Positions 1-9,800 of a stretch of 64,000 nucleotides of DNA are shown one piece after another. The DNA comes from Neolewinella antarctica (GTDB lineage Bacteria; Bacteroidota; Bacteroidia; Chitinophagales; Saprospiraceae), in the NCBI RefSeq assembly GCF_011927835.1, contig NZ_JAATJH010000002.1, positions 1,071,915 through 1,135,914 of the forward strand, given 5' to 3'. The translations under genes and the position numbers were made by a program. Numbering within the stretch: the first letter of the stretch is position 1; each line of letters starts with the position of its first letter. Below the pieces are notes generated by a model, which was given only the letters and a program-made list of their open reading frames with translations, did not search any database and had not been told where the DNA came from.

Positions 1-360
1 CGCATTTTTCCCCACATGGAAGGCCAGGCCGTCTTTAAAATGGCCGTAACCAAGTTCCCGGAAGTCATCAAGGAGACGCTCGAGAAGGCCGGCCTGGGCG
101 TGGAAGACCTAGACATGCTCATCCCGCACCAGGCCAACCTGCGTATCAACCAGTTCGTGCAAAAACTGATGGGCTTGCGCGACGACCAGGTGCACAACAA
201 CATTCAGAAATACGGCAACACGACGGCGGCGACGATTCCTATCTGTCTAAACGAAGCTTACCGCGAGGGGCGGATCAAGAAGGGCGATACGGTGGTGCTG
301 GCGGCATTCGGTGCTGGCTTTACGTGGGCGGCGGCGGTGTTGAAGTGGGGCAAGGACTAA
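1..360 (+). CDS. fabH: 3-oxoacyl-ACP synthase III, C-terminal part
   Basis: This is the 3' end of a gene that begins before the window; the frame is open from base 1. The 119 visible residues match the C-terminal half of beta-ketoacyl-ACP synthase III, which condenses acetyl-CoA with malonyl-ACP to start fatty acid synthesis in the cytoplasm. Two of the three catalytic residues are visible: the histidine in IPHQAN (fragment residue 43) and the asparagine in GNTTAA (residue 73). The catalytic cysteine would lie upstream, outside the window. The glycine-rich FGAGFTW near the end is typical of the family. The next gene, an antitoxin, starts 51 bases downstream and looks unrelated in function. 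Confidence 0.93.
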   Translation, partial: RIFPHMEGQAVFKMAVTKFPEVIKETLEKAGLGVEDLDMLIPHQANLRINQFVQKLMGLRDDQVHNNIQKYGNTTAATIPICLNEAYREGRIKKGDTVVLAAFGAGFTWAAAVLKWGKD

Positions 361-411
361 ATGCGCAACTAGTCTGAGGCTTAGCTCGTTACCTGTAGAA
401 ATCATCAAACT

Positions 412-669
412 ATGTCAGCCACGACACTCAGTGAGTTTAGCGTACGTACGGGTTGGACCGAAGAAGAAATTCGGCTGGAGTTAGCCTGCGCCGCTTACCG
501 CGATCAACGGTTGAGTTTTGGAAAGGCTAGAAATTTTGCTGGGTTAAATCATTTGGAATTTCAGCGTGCCTTGGGTGCGCGGAAGATACCGCGTAATTAC
601 GGTATCGAAGAGCTCAAGGAGGACTTGGCAACTATCGAAAGAATCAAAGATGAGCCGTGGGTATTGTAG
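412..669 (+). CDS. UPF0175-family antitoxin
   Basis: This 85-residue protein resembles UPF0175 antitoxins: an N-terminal segment likely to bind DNA (TGWTEEEIRLELACAAY) followed by LSFGKARNFAGLNHLEFQRAL, which fits the helix-turn-helix seen in the family. Such proteins are thought to neutralise a PIN-domain ribonuclease and repress their own operon. The partner supports this: the next gene overlaps its 3' end by 13 bases and encodes a DUF3368/PIN protein. The pair sits between fabH and folC, two core genes with no relation to it, so it looks like a small inserted module. Family assignment is by motif only. Confidence 0.75.
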   Translation: MSATTLSEFSVRTGWTEEEIRLELACAAYRDQRLSFGKARNFAGLNHLEFQRALGARKIPRNYGIEELKEDLATIERIKDEPWVL

Positions 670-1136
670 TCAGTGACACCACCGTAATTACGAATCTGTT
701 ACAGGTAGGGCGTTTAAATCTATTAAGGAGTTTATTTGGTACGGTGATAATTCCAAATGCGGTCAAAACTGAACTCGATGCGATGCATCTTCAAGAATTG
801 ACCACGACGAGTAGCGATTGGTTAACCGTATATTCAGAAAAATTACTTGACATCGAACTGGTCGATGCAAGTTTAGACAGCGGCGAGCGGGAGGCCATCG
901 CGCTTTCACTCGAACACAACGCGAACTTACTTGTCATTGACGAACTCAAAGGGAGAAGAGTAGCGGAGAAGCTTGGTATCGAGATAATCGGAACGATAGG
1001 TATTTTGCTCCTAGCTAAGCAGCGGGGCAAAATTGAGCGGGTAGCGCCCGTAATTCGTGAGATGATTTCCAACGGCTTTTGGGTTAGTCCAGCTCTTCTT
1101 AAGCAGGTATTGATCAGCTGTAACGAAGCTTCATAA
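657..1136 (+). CDS. DUF3368 PIN-domain toxin
   Basis: The 159-residue protein has the acidic residues of a PIN-fold ribonuclease: Asp7 in VVSDTT, a glutamate in VKTELDA near residue 41, a glutamate in DSGEREAIALS and an aspartate in LLVIDELKGR. These would hold the metal ions that cleave RNA. The start is a GTG inside the end of the antitoxin gene, so the two are probably translated together. The stop codon overlaps the 3' end of the convergent folC gene by six bases. Together with the upstream UPF0175 gene it forms a type II toxin-antitoxin pair (known family association); the activity itself is inferred. Confidence 0.8.
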   Translation: MGIVVSDTTVITNLLQVGRLNLLRSLFGTVIIPNAVKTELDAMHLQELTTTSSDWLTVYSEKLLDIELVDASLDSGEREAIALSLEHNANLLVIDELKGRRVAEKLGIEIIGTIGILLLAKQRGKIERVAPVIREMISNGFWVSPALLKQVLISCNEAS

Positions 1137-2435
1137 TACCTCCGCCACCGTAAAAATGCTCCCCCCCACAAACACCAACTCCTCATCCGTAGCCTCCGCC
1201 CGCGCCGCCGCGTAGCCTGCCGCAACCGAGGGGTAAGCCTGACCCACCAGGCCGAATTCTTTTCCTTTTTCTTGTAATTCCGTCGCTGGTAATCCACGTG
1301 GAATATCCGCTTTAACGAAGTAGTAGCGTGCCGCCGGTGGTAACAGGGTCAGCACCTTACCGTGGTCCTTATCGCTCACCATACCGAGGACGACGTGCAG
1401 CGGCCGGTTATAGCTCAGGAGCCAGGGAATAGTTTGCCGAAGCCCGTCCTCGTTGTGGGCGCTGTCGGCTAGGCAAAGAGGGCCATCACCTTTGGAAAGG
1501 GTTTGAAAGCGGCCGATGTAATACGTGAGTTCTCCCAATCGTAACCAAGCGGTTTCTAGTTCCCGAAAATCCATTTTATAAAGTCCGCGTTCCGCTAATT
1601 CAGCTAACGAAACTAGTGCCGTAATCATGTTTTCTCGCTGCGTAGGGCTTTGCTTAAGACTGCCGGGGGAGAACGGGATCGGTTGCGGCTCGCCATGCGC
1701 GTAGAGATGGTAATCGGAATCGGTAGACGGTTTAGCTGGTGGGGTGGGGCGCCATTCGTAGCTGTCTTCCGCAAAGTTCAGTGTGGTACTGTTGTCGCTG
1801 GCTTTCCTAGTGTAAACCAACGTCGTTTCCGGCTGGCGCTTACCGACGACCACCGGCACACCCGCCTTAATGATGCCCGCCTTCTCACCCGCAATTTCCG
1901 GTAAAGTCTCTCCGAGGAACTGCGTATGATCCAGCCCGATGTTGGTGATGACCGAAAGGATCGGCGTAATGATGTTCGTGCTGTCCAGCCGTCCGCCGAG
2001 GCCAACTTCCACCACGCAAAAGTCCGGTGCTTCCCGCGCAAAGTAGTCGAAAGCCATCGCCACGGTGATTTCAAAAAAGCTGGCATCTACCGATAACCCC
2101 GCATCCCGCAACCGTGCCGTAAAATCGATCACGTCCTGCTCCGGAATGAAGGTCCCGTTAATTTTGATCCGCTCCCGAAAATCCTTATAGTGCGGGCTCG
2201 TGTACATCGCTACCCGGTAACCCTGTTGCTGCAAAGCGGCGGCGATCAGGTGGCAAACCGTCCCTTTGCCGTTCGTCCCCGCCACGTGAACGCACGGTAA
2301 CCGCTCGTGGGGGTTGCCCAGCCAGTCGAGTAATATTCGGATATTCGTCAAGTCCTTCTTCATCGCCGCCGCGCCCTGGCGCTGGAACATGGGCAATTGC
2401 GTAAATAGGTAATCAAGCGTTTCTGGATAGGTCAT
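1131..2435 (-). CDS. folC: Folylpolyglutamate synthase / dihydrofolate synthase
   Basis: This is a Mur-ligase-family enzyme that adds glutamate to dihydropteroate and to folates. The P-loop HVAGTNGKGT lies near residue 50, followed by SPHYKDFRERIKING and the VEVGLGGRLDSTN motif, all diagnostic of FolC. The C-terminal ligase domain carries DSAHNEDGL. I chose the ATG at 2433-2435 (MTYPETLDYLF) because homologues begin with this helix; a longer open frame reaches 2480 but adds unlike sequence. The length of 434 residues is normal. The last codons overlap the end of the convergent toxin gene. Confidence 0.93.
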   Translation of the reverse strand: MTYPETLDYLFTQLPMFQRQGAAAMKKDLTNIRILLDWLGNPHERLPCVHVAGTNGKGTVCHLIAAALQQQGYRVAMYTSPHYKDFRERIKINGTFIPEQDVIDFTARLRDAGLSVDASFFEITVAMAFDYFAREAPDFCVVEVGLGGRLDSTNIITPILSVITNIGLDHTQFLGETLPEIAGEKAGIIKAGVPVVVGKRQPETTLVYTRKASDNSTTLNFAEDSYEWRPTPPAKPSTDSDYHLYAHGEPQPIPFSPGSLKQSPTQRENMITALVSLAELAERGLYKMDFRELETAWLRLGELTYYIGRFQTLSKGDGPLCLADSAHNEDGLRQTIPWLLSYNRPLHVVLGMVSDKDHGKVLTLLPPAARYYFVKADIPRGLPATELQEKGKEFGLVGQAYPSVAAGYAAARAEATDEELVFVGGSIFTVAEVL

Positions 2436-2492
2436 GGTCGATCTATTGGGCGGTAGTATCTTGCGGCCGCAAATATGCACCCACTAATTGGA

Positions 2493-2520
2493 AGACTCCA
2501 GACCGTAGACTACAGACCAT
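2493..2520 (+). repeat. Heptamer repeat, AGACCNN family, 4 units
   Basis: Four uninterrupted 7-base units (AGACTCC, AGACCGT, AGACTAC, AGACCAT) end three bases before the start codon of the TPR gene. The same unit recurs at 2849-2953, 58751 and 59997. Confidence 0.8.
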
Positions 2521-2523
2521 AAA

Positions 2524-2844
2524 ATGAGCCGCAAAGATCAGATTATCTCCTTATTAACCGGGAGCCCCAACGACTCCTTCCTTCTCTTCGCCCTCGCTAA
2601 AGAACACGAAAAAGCGGGCGCGGACGCGGGTGCCAGGGAAGTGTACGAGCGCATCGTCAGCGAGCACCCCAACGACCCCGGCACCTACTACCACCTCGGT
2701 AAACTTCTCGAAAAAATGGGCGAGCCGCTCACTGCGGACCAGATTTACGCCCAAGGCATCACCACGACGAAGGCCCTCGGCGAGACCCACCACATGCGGG
2801 AACTACTTGGCGCGCGATTGGAACTCGGGGTGGAGGAAGAGTGA
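2524..2844 (+). CDS. Small tetratricopeptide-repeat protein
   Basis: A 106-residue protein made of about two TPR units, one starting at SFLLFALAKEHEKAG (residue 18) and the next at PGTYYHLGKLLEKMG (residue 52). TPR units form paired helices that bind other proteins; no partner is suggested by the neighbours. There is no signal peptide, so it should be cytoplasmic. The turn of the first TPR is encoded by a copy of the dispersed 17-bp word (2617-2633) and reads GADAGAR without disturbing the 34-residue spacing. The gene is framed by heptamer repeats on both sides. Confidence 0.8.
   Translation: MSRKDQIISLLTGSPNDSFLLFALAKEHEKAGADAGAREVYERIVSEHPNDPGTYYHLGKLLEKMGEPLTADQIYAQGITTTKALGETHHMRELLGARLELGVEEE
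2617..2633 (+). repeat. 17-bp dispersed word, copy 1
   Basis: GGCGCGGACGCGGGTGC, an exact consensus copy. It lies inside the TPR gene and is read as GADAGA. Confidence 0.8.
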
Positions 2845-2847
2845 ATG

Positions 2848-2953
2848 GGTTTAGGTCTGAGGTCTAGGGTCTGTAGTTTTTAGTCACTACAGATCACAGA
2901 CCACAGACCCTAGACCAAAGACTCTAGAACACAAACCCTAGACCACAGACCAA
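2848..2953. repeat. Inverted heptamer array, AGACCNN family
   Basis: The left arm (about 2848-2876) reads the unit on the minus strand (GGTCTNA). The right arm (2891-2953) has nine uninterrupted 7-base units on the plus strand, from AGATCAC to AGACCAA. The arms can pair around a short loop at about 2877-2890. It fills the gap between the TPR gene and the end of the convergent giant secreted-protein gene and may also end transcription (inference). Confidence 0.8.
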
Positions 2954-2956
2954 ACC

Positions 2957-5900
2957 TTACCGCAGAACAAGCTTACCACTAACAACCGTCCCATCCCGAG
3001 CAATAGCCCGCAAAACATACGCGCCTTCCGGCACATTTCCGAGGGCTAACTGGCCAGATTCTCCGGGCAGATCCACCTCGGTGACCCGGCCCGTTGCGTC
3101 GATGAGTTGCAACTGTTCCGCAACGAAGTTACCCGGTAAGCGGAGGGTGACAATTCCGCTGCTCGGATTCGGTGATATCGATAATTCCTGCGTCAATTCA
3201 CCAAAGTCGATCCGTCGTACCGGAGAGGTCACCGCTTGGCCATCAAAGTCAGTCTGTACAATACGGTAGTAAGAAGTTCCGCGCAGTGGATTTGGGTCCG
3301 TCACTTCGTAGTTCTGGGGCTCCATGACCGGCCGGGCGGCCACTTCGGAAATGGTCGCAAAGGCTAATCCGGTAGCGGAACGTTGTACCGTAAAGCCAGC
3401 GTTCTCCTTTTCTGGGGAAACGGACCAAATAAGCCGGGCCGTCTTCGTCAGTGCTTCTGCGGTGAACGTTTGCCACTCTACCGGAAGCGAGCAGAGGTCG
3501 ACCGCAACGTCGGTTGGCCCGGTTACGGACACTTGTTCCTTAGCGGCGAGATTGCCGTCAACGAACACTTCGTACGCTTGGTCCACGTTGGAGGCCACGT
3601 TGTAGAAATTGACGCTGCCATTCGGTTGTGGCATTCTCCGCTCGCCGTTAAAACTGACCATAGTTTCCATCGTTGGGTCGTAACAAGAGATTTCCATGGT
3701 AACGGGGTAGGGCGTCGTCTCGCTAGCAAAATTAAACTGGATTTCCGACCACTCCGCAATGCCAATGGTGGTTTTGTAAGGATCAAACGTGCCGGATTCG
3801 TTGGCCGTGCCGGCGTCGGCCCAGACTTGCCAACTCAGTTTTTTGGTGTCGAATTCTCCACGCGTACCGGGCGCCGTCGTCCAGAGACCGAATAAAATAC
3901 CCTGCTCGGTAGGAAAGTCGACCCAGCGCTGCAGGTGGATGGTTTCAATGGCCGGTAAGCGTTTATTCTCCGCCTTTTTCCAGAAGTAGGCGACGGCCGC
4001 CGCCTGGTTGGTCTCGCTACCGCCGGCCAGGGCGGGGTTGGAATTGAAACCGTTTTCACTCAGCATGATGGTGCGCACCTTCTTACCGTTGTAGAGGCGG
4101 TCTTTCTGGCGCACGAAGGCATCGATCACTTCGATGTTGCGCGGGGTAATTTCCGGGGTGAGAAAGTCGAGGCGGGTGCGGGGGATGGGGTCGTTCCAGA
4201 CGCGGGGGTCGGTGAGGTTAGTCGGGTAACTGTGCCAGGCGATGCCCCATTCGTAGTCCCCCTCTTTCTTGGACAAATCGGTAAGCCGGTTGAGGATATC
4301 TAAGCCCCTGAAGTTCTCGTTACTGCCGGGCTTGCTGTTAAAGTGCTTGGTGTGGCTGGTAAATACCTTAAAGGTCGGGTTGTGCTTGCGCGCGGTGAGG
4401 TACACGAGGCGCATGGAGCGGTCGTATATCTGCACGTAAAGATCAACGGGTTTCTCGCCGGCGTGGGTCCATTCCGTGTGGGCGTCCACTTCGTTGTGGA
4501 TGATGAATTGAGTAACCCTTCCGTAGAGACTATCGGGCCGGCTGTAGCGTTTGGCCAAAAAGTCGACGTAAGCGGTATAGTACTCCACGCCTTCGGCGGA
4601 AGTGACGTTGGCCATGCTGTACAGGCCGGTGCGCGCATCCGGGTGGGTAAAGATGTCGCTGATGAATGCCGGTACGTTGTTGAGGGGGCACAGGATGGTG
4701 AGCGAGGTTTTCATGCTGGCGTCCGTCAGGAGCTTAACCCGCTCGTCGAGGCCGTTGATGAAGTTGGGGCTTACTCCGTACGTTTTGTTGTTGAAGCGGA
4801 AGGTCATCCCGGTGGTGTCCCGCCGGTAAAGACCGTGCAGCAGCAGGCCGATACGGTGTGCCTTCACGTCGAGGTCTTCGAGGTCGAAGAACATATCCGT
4901 GTTGTCGTTCTTGAGCCCTTCCAGACCCTTGAGGGCGTTCTGTTTGTCTTCGGGCTGGTTGTTGTTGGCGATTTTTACAATGCCGGTCGGCCAACGCATT
5001 AGGGAAGCCAGCTCGTAACGGTCGTTACCAAGCGGAGTAGCCACGGCCCACCGGGAGTAAAGCCGGTCGCGCTGGCGGCTGATGCCGTTCTCAATGAGGG
5101 CCACGTAACGGTCGAGGGTTTGCTCGTACGCACCGCCTACCGGGGTGAGTGAAAGTGCCGTGATAAAAGTATCGAGGTTAAATCCGTACTGCTCCGGTAG
5201 GATCTCCACCAAAAACCTGGCGCCCGCGTCCGCGCCCACCGTACCCCCGATCGTTACCTCTTCCATCGTCACGTCAACGGCGGCAACGGAATCGGGATAA
5301 TCAGCGGCCAGGTAAGCCAGGAACTCCGCATTGTTGCGGCGGCTACGCAGCTTATCGCTGTCCTCCTCCGCTACCACCTCGGCGGCGGTTGGCTTGCGCA
5401 AGGTGATGTTCCGAATCAAAAAAGTCTTCTCGTCGGTGGTGGATTCTCTTCGGCCAAAATCAAACCGGAAATCCGTCCAGTCGCTATCCGCAAAGTTATC
5501 GGATTCGAGGCGGGTATTGATGGTGTAGGTCGTCCAGGTAGCGGCCGCGGCAACGGGGAGGGTCGTGAAACTCCTCACACCGTTCGGGGGCAGGCCGTAG
5601 AAAATCTGCAACTCATTGTACTCGGCGGACGCCTGATATTCAAACTCCAAAATGTAGGTGGAGTCGGTGTCGTAGCGCTCCGTGATTTGCTTGCTGCGGA
5701 TCCAAGGGTCGGGGCCCGTCGTCGTGAGGGTGTAGCTACCCGGTGCGTCTTCCGTTGCGTTTAGGTTGCCGCTCGTTAGCGCGGTATTTAGTTCGACACT
5801 GACGGTTTCAACCAAGACCGGTGCGAGCTTGCGTTCCGCGTTGGTGGGTTCGCGCAGTACTAGGTTGCTGACCTGAATATCGAGCCCCGCCGTGGTGCCG

Positions 5901-6733
5901 AAATCGAACCGGAAGGTTTCGAAAAATTCCGTCCATTTGCCCACCGCGTCCACGTTTAGTAAGGATTTAAAGTTAGTGCGCGTGGCTGCGGCGGGCAACC
6001 GGCCGTAATCGATGGCCCGGGCGGGGTTGGGCTCACCGTAAAATATTCGCAAGTCATTAAGCCCGCTGGTGGAAGTGTAGTCGAATGACAGCACGTAAAC
6101 TGAATCCGGATTGTAAACGGTAGTAATCGTCTCCGTCCCGACCCAGGGGTCTCCACCACTGGTCGTGATGTCATAGTTGTTCGCCGTGGGTTCGGTCACG
6201 GTAATGAAGGGGCTCACGTTGGCGGGGTCGAGCCGCAGAGAAATAACTTCGGTGGCCGTCGGCGCCCGCAGCTGTAAATTCCTCAGGGTTATTTCCTGGC
6301 CGCTGGAATTGCCAAAATCGAACCTGAAATCTCGGTAGGCCTCGTCCCAGGTTGCCGCCTCAATCTTCATGAACGCTTTGAACGTCCGGTAACTAGTTGT
6401 GGCGGATAGGCTGCCGAAAGTCACCGACCGGGCGCCCGCAATTGGGGTCCCGTAATAAATCTGGAGCCCATCGAGCCCGTCCGCGGCAACGTAGTCGAAG
6501 CTGATGACGTAAACTTGATCCGGGTCATAACTAGCGGCCGGAAGTTGAACGCTGCGGATCTTAGGGTCGGCGCCCGTACTGCTTAGTACGTAAGTACCGG
6601 TAGGGCTTTCGGTGACTGACAGCTGATTTGCCGTAGCCACGTCTAACGCAAGCGGAATGGTTTGCGCCTGCAGGCTAAGTAGCGGTAGTGCTAGGACCAG
6701 GCAGCAGAGATTGATTCTTTTTAATATCGACAC
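2957..6733 (-). CDS. Giant T9SS-secreted protein with triple N-terminal modules and glycosidase-like domain (paralogue A)
   Basis: About 1258 residues. After a signal peptide ending LSLQAQ come three tandem ~110-residue modules, each with an SFDYxxxxGLxDLxIxYG core and an FRFDFG core, that look like beta-sandwich carbohydrate-binding modules. A central region carries IIHNEVDAH and LSENGFNS, spaced like the acid/base and nucleophile of a TIM-barrel glycosidase; it resembles DUF5722-type proteins. A fibronectin-like stretch and a type IX sorting domain (SISPNPSSGIVTLRLP to SGKLVLR) follow. The substrate is unknown. I chose the GTG at 6731-6733 (VSILKRINL) because the longer open frame would translate the hairpin at 6753-6796. 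A 17-bp word at 5220-5236 encodes GADAGAR. The gene is end-to-end paralogous to the next one. Confidence 0.85.
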   Translation of the reverse strand: MSILKRINLCCLVLALPLLSLQAQTIPLALDVATANQLSVTESPTGTYVLSSTGADPKIRSVQLPAASYDPDQVYVISFDYVAADGLDGLQIYYGTPIAGARSVTFGSLSATTSYRTFKAFMKIEAATWDEAYRDFRFDFGNSSGQEITLRNLQLRAPTATEVISLRLDPANVSPFITVTEPTANNYDITTSGGDPWVGTETITTVYNPDSVYVLSFDYTSTSGLNDLRIFYGEPNPARAIDYGRLPAAATRTNFKSLLNVDAVGKWTEFFETFRFDFGTTAGLDIQVSNLVLREPTNAERKLAPVLVETVSVELNTALTSGNLNATEDAPGSYTLTTTGPDPWIRSKQITERYDTDSTYILEFEYQASAEYNELQIFYGLPPNGVRSFTTLPVAAAATWTTYTINTRLESDNFADSDWTDFRFDFGRRESTTDEKTFLIRNITLRKPTAAEVVAEEDSDKLRSRRNNAEFLAYLAADYPDSVAAVDVTMEEVTIGGTVGADAGARFLVEILPEQYGFNLDTFITALSLTPVGGAYEQTLDRYVALIENGISRQRDRLYSRWAVATPLGNDRYELASLMRWPTGIVKIANNNQPEDKQNALKGLEGLKNDNTDMFFDLEDLDVKAHRIGLLLHGLYRRDTTGMTFRFNNKTYGVSPNFINGLDERVKLLTDASMKTSLTILCPLNNVPAFISDIFTHPDARTGLYSMANVTSAEGVEYYTAYVDFLAKRYSRPDSLYGRVTQFIIHNEVDAHTEWTHAGEKPVDLYVQIYDRSMRLVYLTARKHNPTFKVFTSHTKHFNSKPGSNENFRGLDILNRLTDLSKKEGDYEWGIAWHSYPTNLTDPRVWNDPIPRTRLDFLTPEITPRNIEVIDAFVRQKDRLYNGKKVRTIMLSENGFNSNPALAGGSETNQAAAVAYFWKKAENKRLPAIETIHLQRWVDFPTEQGILFGLWTTAPGTRGEFDTKKLSWQVWADAGTANESGTFDPYKTTIGIAEWSEIQFNFASETTPYPVTMEISCYDPTMETMVSFNGERRMPQPNGSVNFYNVASNVDQAYEVFVDGNLAAKEQVSVTGPTDVAVDLCSLPVEWQTFTAEALTKTARLIWSVSPEKENAGFTVQRSATGLAFATISEVAARPVMEPQNYEVTDPNPLRGTSYYRIVQTDFDGQAVTSPVRRIDFGELTQELSISPNPSSGIVTLRLPGNFVAEQLQLIDATGRVTEVDLPGESGQLALGNVPEGAYVLRAIARDGTVVSGKLVLR
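5220..5236 (-). repeat. 17-bp dispersed word, copy 2
   Basis: One mismatch to consensus. It is read as GADAGAR in paralogue A, where paralogue B has a degenerate counterpart two residues shorter. Confidence 0.7.
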
Positions 6734-6752
6734 GGTCTTAATTTTTGTACGG

Positions 6753-6796
6753 GTAAACCCCTTCCCCCGGAGGTGTCTCCGGGGGAAGGGGTTTAC
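6753..6796 (-). terminator. Perfect 20-bp hairpin between the two giant genes
   Basis: Arms 6753-6772 and 6777-6796 are perfectly complementary around a GTGT loop. It lies 36 bases downstream of the stop codon of paralogue B and just upstream of the start of paralogue A. No T-run follows directly, so it may be a processing or attenuation site rather than a plain terminator. Confidence 0.6.
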
Positions 6797-6832
6797 TAAT
6801 TGTGAGTTCATCAGATAAATACGGGTACGGAC

Positions 6833-9800
6833 CTAGCGGAGAACCACCTTGCCCGTAAGCAGCGCGCCATCAAGCGCAACGGCTCGCAGCACGTAGGTGC
6901 CCGTAGCGGTGATGGGGAGCCGCACGTTGCGGTCTCCGGTCGCAAAGGCTAGCTCGCTTACGCGGCCGAGCGGGTCAATCAGTTCCAAACGCCGTAATTC
7001 AAAACCGGCGGGAAGCTCCAGACGAATCAGCCCAGTCGTCGGGTTGGGGAATACCGTGAACGTGCCCGGGGTACCGCTGAACTGAACCCGGCGCACCGGT
7101 GAGACGGTACTTTGCCCGTCGAAGTCAGTCTGGATGATGCGGTAATAATTGTCTCCGGTAATCGGCGTCCGGTCGGTGTAGGCATAAGCCTGGTCGTTCG
7201 GGCTGATGCTGGCGGCCACCCGGCCGAGGGCGGACCAATTGGCTCCGTCTGCTGAGCGTTCTACGGTGAAACCATCGTTGTCGTCCTCAAAACTCGTCGT
7301 CCAATCGAGCGCGGCAAATTTCCCCCGCGCACCGGCCGAAAAGCTGAGCCAACTGACGGGTAAACTGCAAAGGCTCAGGGTCGTATCCGTCGGGCCGGTG
7401 ACGTCGAGGCGGCCGCTGGCCAGCACTTCTCCATCCCGGCTAATTACGTAAGGCTGCGCTACGTCGGAGGCTACGTTGAAGTACTGGAGCATGCCGTTAG
7501 CGTCCGGGATCTTTTTCTCCCCGTTGTAACTCATGACCAGCGTCGTCGGGTCACCCGGGCAGTTGATGGCAATCTCGGCGGGGTAGGGCGTAGTCTCCGA
7601 AGCGACGGTAAACTGAATTTCGGACCAGTCGGAAATGCCAACCGTATCGAGGTACGGGGCGAAAACAGCCTCCTCCTGGGGCGTGCCGGCGGCGTCCCAC
7701 ACGAACCAGCCTACTTTCTTCTCTTCAAAATCACCGCGCGTGCCCGGCTTCGTTGTCCACAGGCCGAAGAGAATGCCACCCTCGGTGGGGAAGTCTACCC
7801 AGCGGTGTAGCTGGATGTTTTCGATGGAGGGCAACCGGTTGTTAACCGCCTTTTTCCAGAAGTAAGCCAGTGCCGCGGCTTGCTTGCCGGGGCTGGAGTT
7901 AGGTGAATCCGGGTTAGAATTAAAGCCATTCTCACTCAACAGGACGGTCCGGATTTTCTTGCCGTTATAAAGCACGGATTTCTGGCGAACGTAGACGTCG
8001 ATCATCTCCAAGTTGCGGGGTGTGATCTCGGGCGTCAACAGATCGAGGCGGGTGCGTGGGATGGGGTCGAGCCAGACGCGGGGGTCGGCCAGGTTGGTCG
8101 GGTAGCTGTGCCAGCCAATGCCCCACTCGTAGTCACCTTCCTTGGTCATCAGGTCGGTCAGGCGATCCAGTACGTCGACGGAACGGAAATTGCGCGAGTC
8201 GCCGGCGATGCTATTCCAGTGCTTGGTGAAGGTGGTAAATACCTTGGCCGTCGGGTCGTGCTTGCGGATGGTGTAGTGGACCAGGCGCATGGACCGGTCG
8301 TAAATCTGCGTGTACAGGTCGACGGGCTTTTCACCAGCGTGCGTCCAGTCGGTGTGGGCGTCCACTTCGTTGTGGACGATCCACTGATCGAGACGGCCGT
8401 AAAGACTATCCGGACGGCTGTAGCGCTCGGCCAAAAAGTCGGTCATGGCGGTGTAGTACTCCACGCCCTGGGCGCTGGTGACGTTGGCCATGCTGTAGTT
8501 GCCTAAGCTGGCGTCCGGGTGGGTAAATAGCGTGCGGACCGTATCACTGATCTGGTTTAAGGGAACCAGGTACACCAGCGTCGTCTTGATGTCAGCGTCC
8601 GTCAGGGCCTTGATCCGCATGTCCAGGCCATTAACAAAATTGCGGTTGACCCCGTATTTCTTGCCGTTGAACACGTGGGACATAGTTGTCGTATCTAAAC
8701 TGAAAATTGCCTGGATCAGCAAGTTGATCTTCATGCTCGTGATCTCCAGGTCTTCCAGGTCGCTGAACATGGACATACTGCCGGGAGTCAGGCCGTCGAT
8801 CCCCTTCAGCGTCCGCGCTTTGTTTTCTTCACGGTTGTTGATCGCGGCGTCGAGAACGTCGGTCGGCCACTTCATGAAAGAAGTCAGGACGTAGGTGTCG
8901 GCTCCGGTTTGCTCGGCCACCGCCCAGCGGGAGTATATACGGTCGCGCTGCCGGCTCCGTCCGTTCTCGATAAGGTCGACGTAGCGGGGTAGGGTCGCTT
9001 CCCACCGTCCGTCGGTTACCGTGAGCGGCAGCACGGTGGCAAAGGTGTTGCGGTCAAAACCGTACTCCTCCGGTAGCACTTCGACTAGGAAACGGGACCC
9101 GGCACCCGCGGCCCCGCCCAGGGAAACGTTCTGCATATCTACGTTGACGGTATTGACGGTGTCGAGGAACGTCTCGGCGAGGTAAGCCAGAAACGCATCG
9201 TTGGCTTTCCCGCTACGAATCTTGTCGCTGTTCTGCTCGATAACGACTTCCTCCGCCGTCGGCTTGCGAATGATCAGGTTGCGGATATTGAAAGTCTTGG
9301 AAACAGCGGGGTCTTCACCACGGCCCAGGTCGAAACGAAAGTTAGTCCAGTCGCCGGTCTGAAAGTTATCGACCAGTAATTTGGGGTTGATGGTGTAGGT
9401 CGTCCAGTCGGCCGCCGCCGGGATGGGCTCGGTAGTCAGCGCGAAATTGCCGTTAATCGGCGGCCCGTAGAAAATCTGCAGTTCGTTGTAGTCACCCGTA
9501 GCCTTGTAGTCAAACTCGAAAATATAGGTTTCGTCGGTATCGTAGCCGATGGTAACGGGCTTCGAGCGAATCCACGGATCGGGGCCGACGGTAACCAAAT
9601 CGTACTCCAGTGGAGAAGGCTCGGTGGCGGTGAGAAAACCGCTGGTGAAGTTGACGTCGAGTTCGAGCACGACGGTATCGGCGGGTGGCGTGACGAGTTT
9701 CCGCTCCGCATTAGTGGGCTCGCGCAACAGGAAGTTGCTCACCCGGATGTTCAACCCGGCCGCGCTGCCGAAGTCGAAGCGGAACTGTTCGTAGAACTGG

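Noticed and set aside
3780-3800. GTGCCGGCGTCGGCCC in paralogue A as a word copy
   Set aside because: At least three mismatches and a lost spacing; too weak to count.
4343-5002. Long plus-strand open frame inside the giant gene, and similar frames opposite other genes
   Set aside because: Explained by GC-rich codon use on the opposite strand; no family likeness, and the minus-strand proteins are clearly real.
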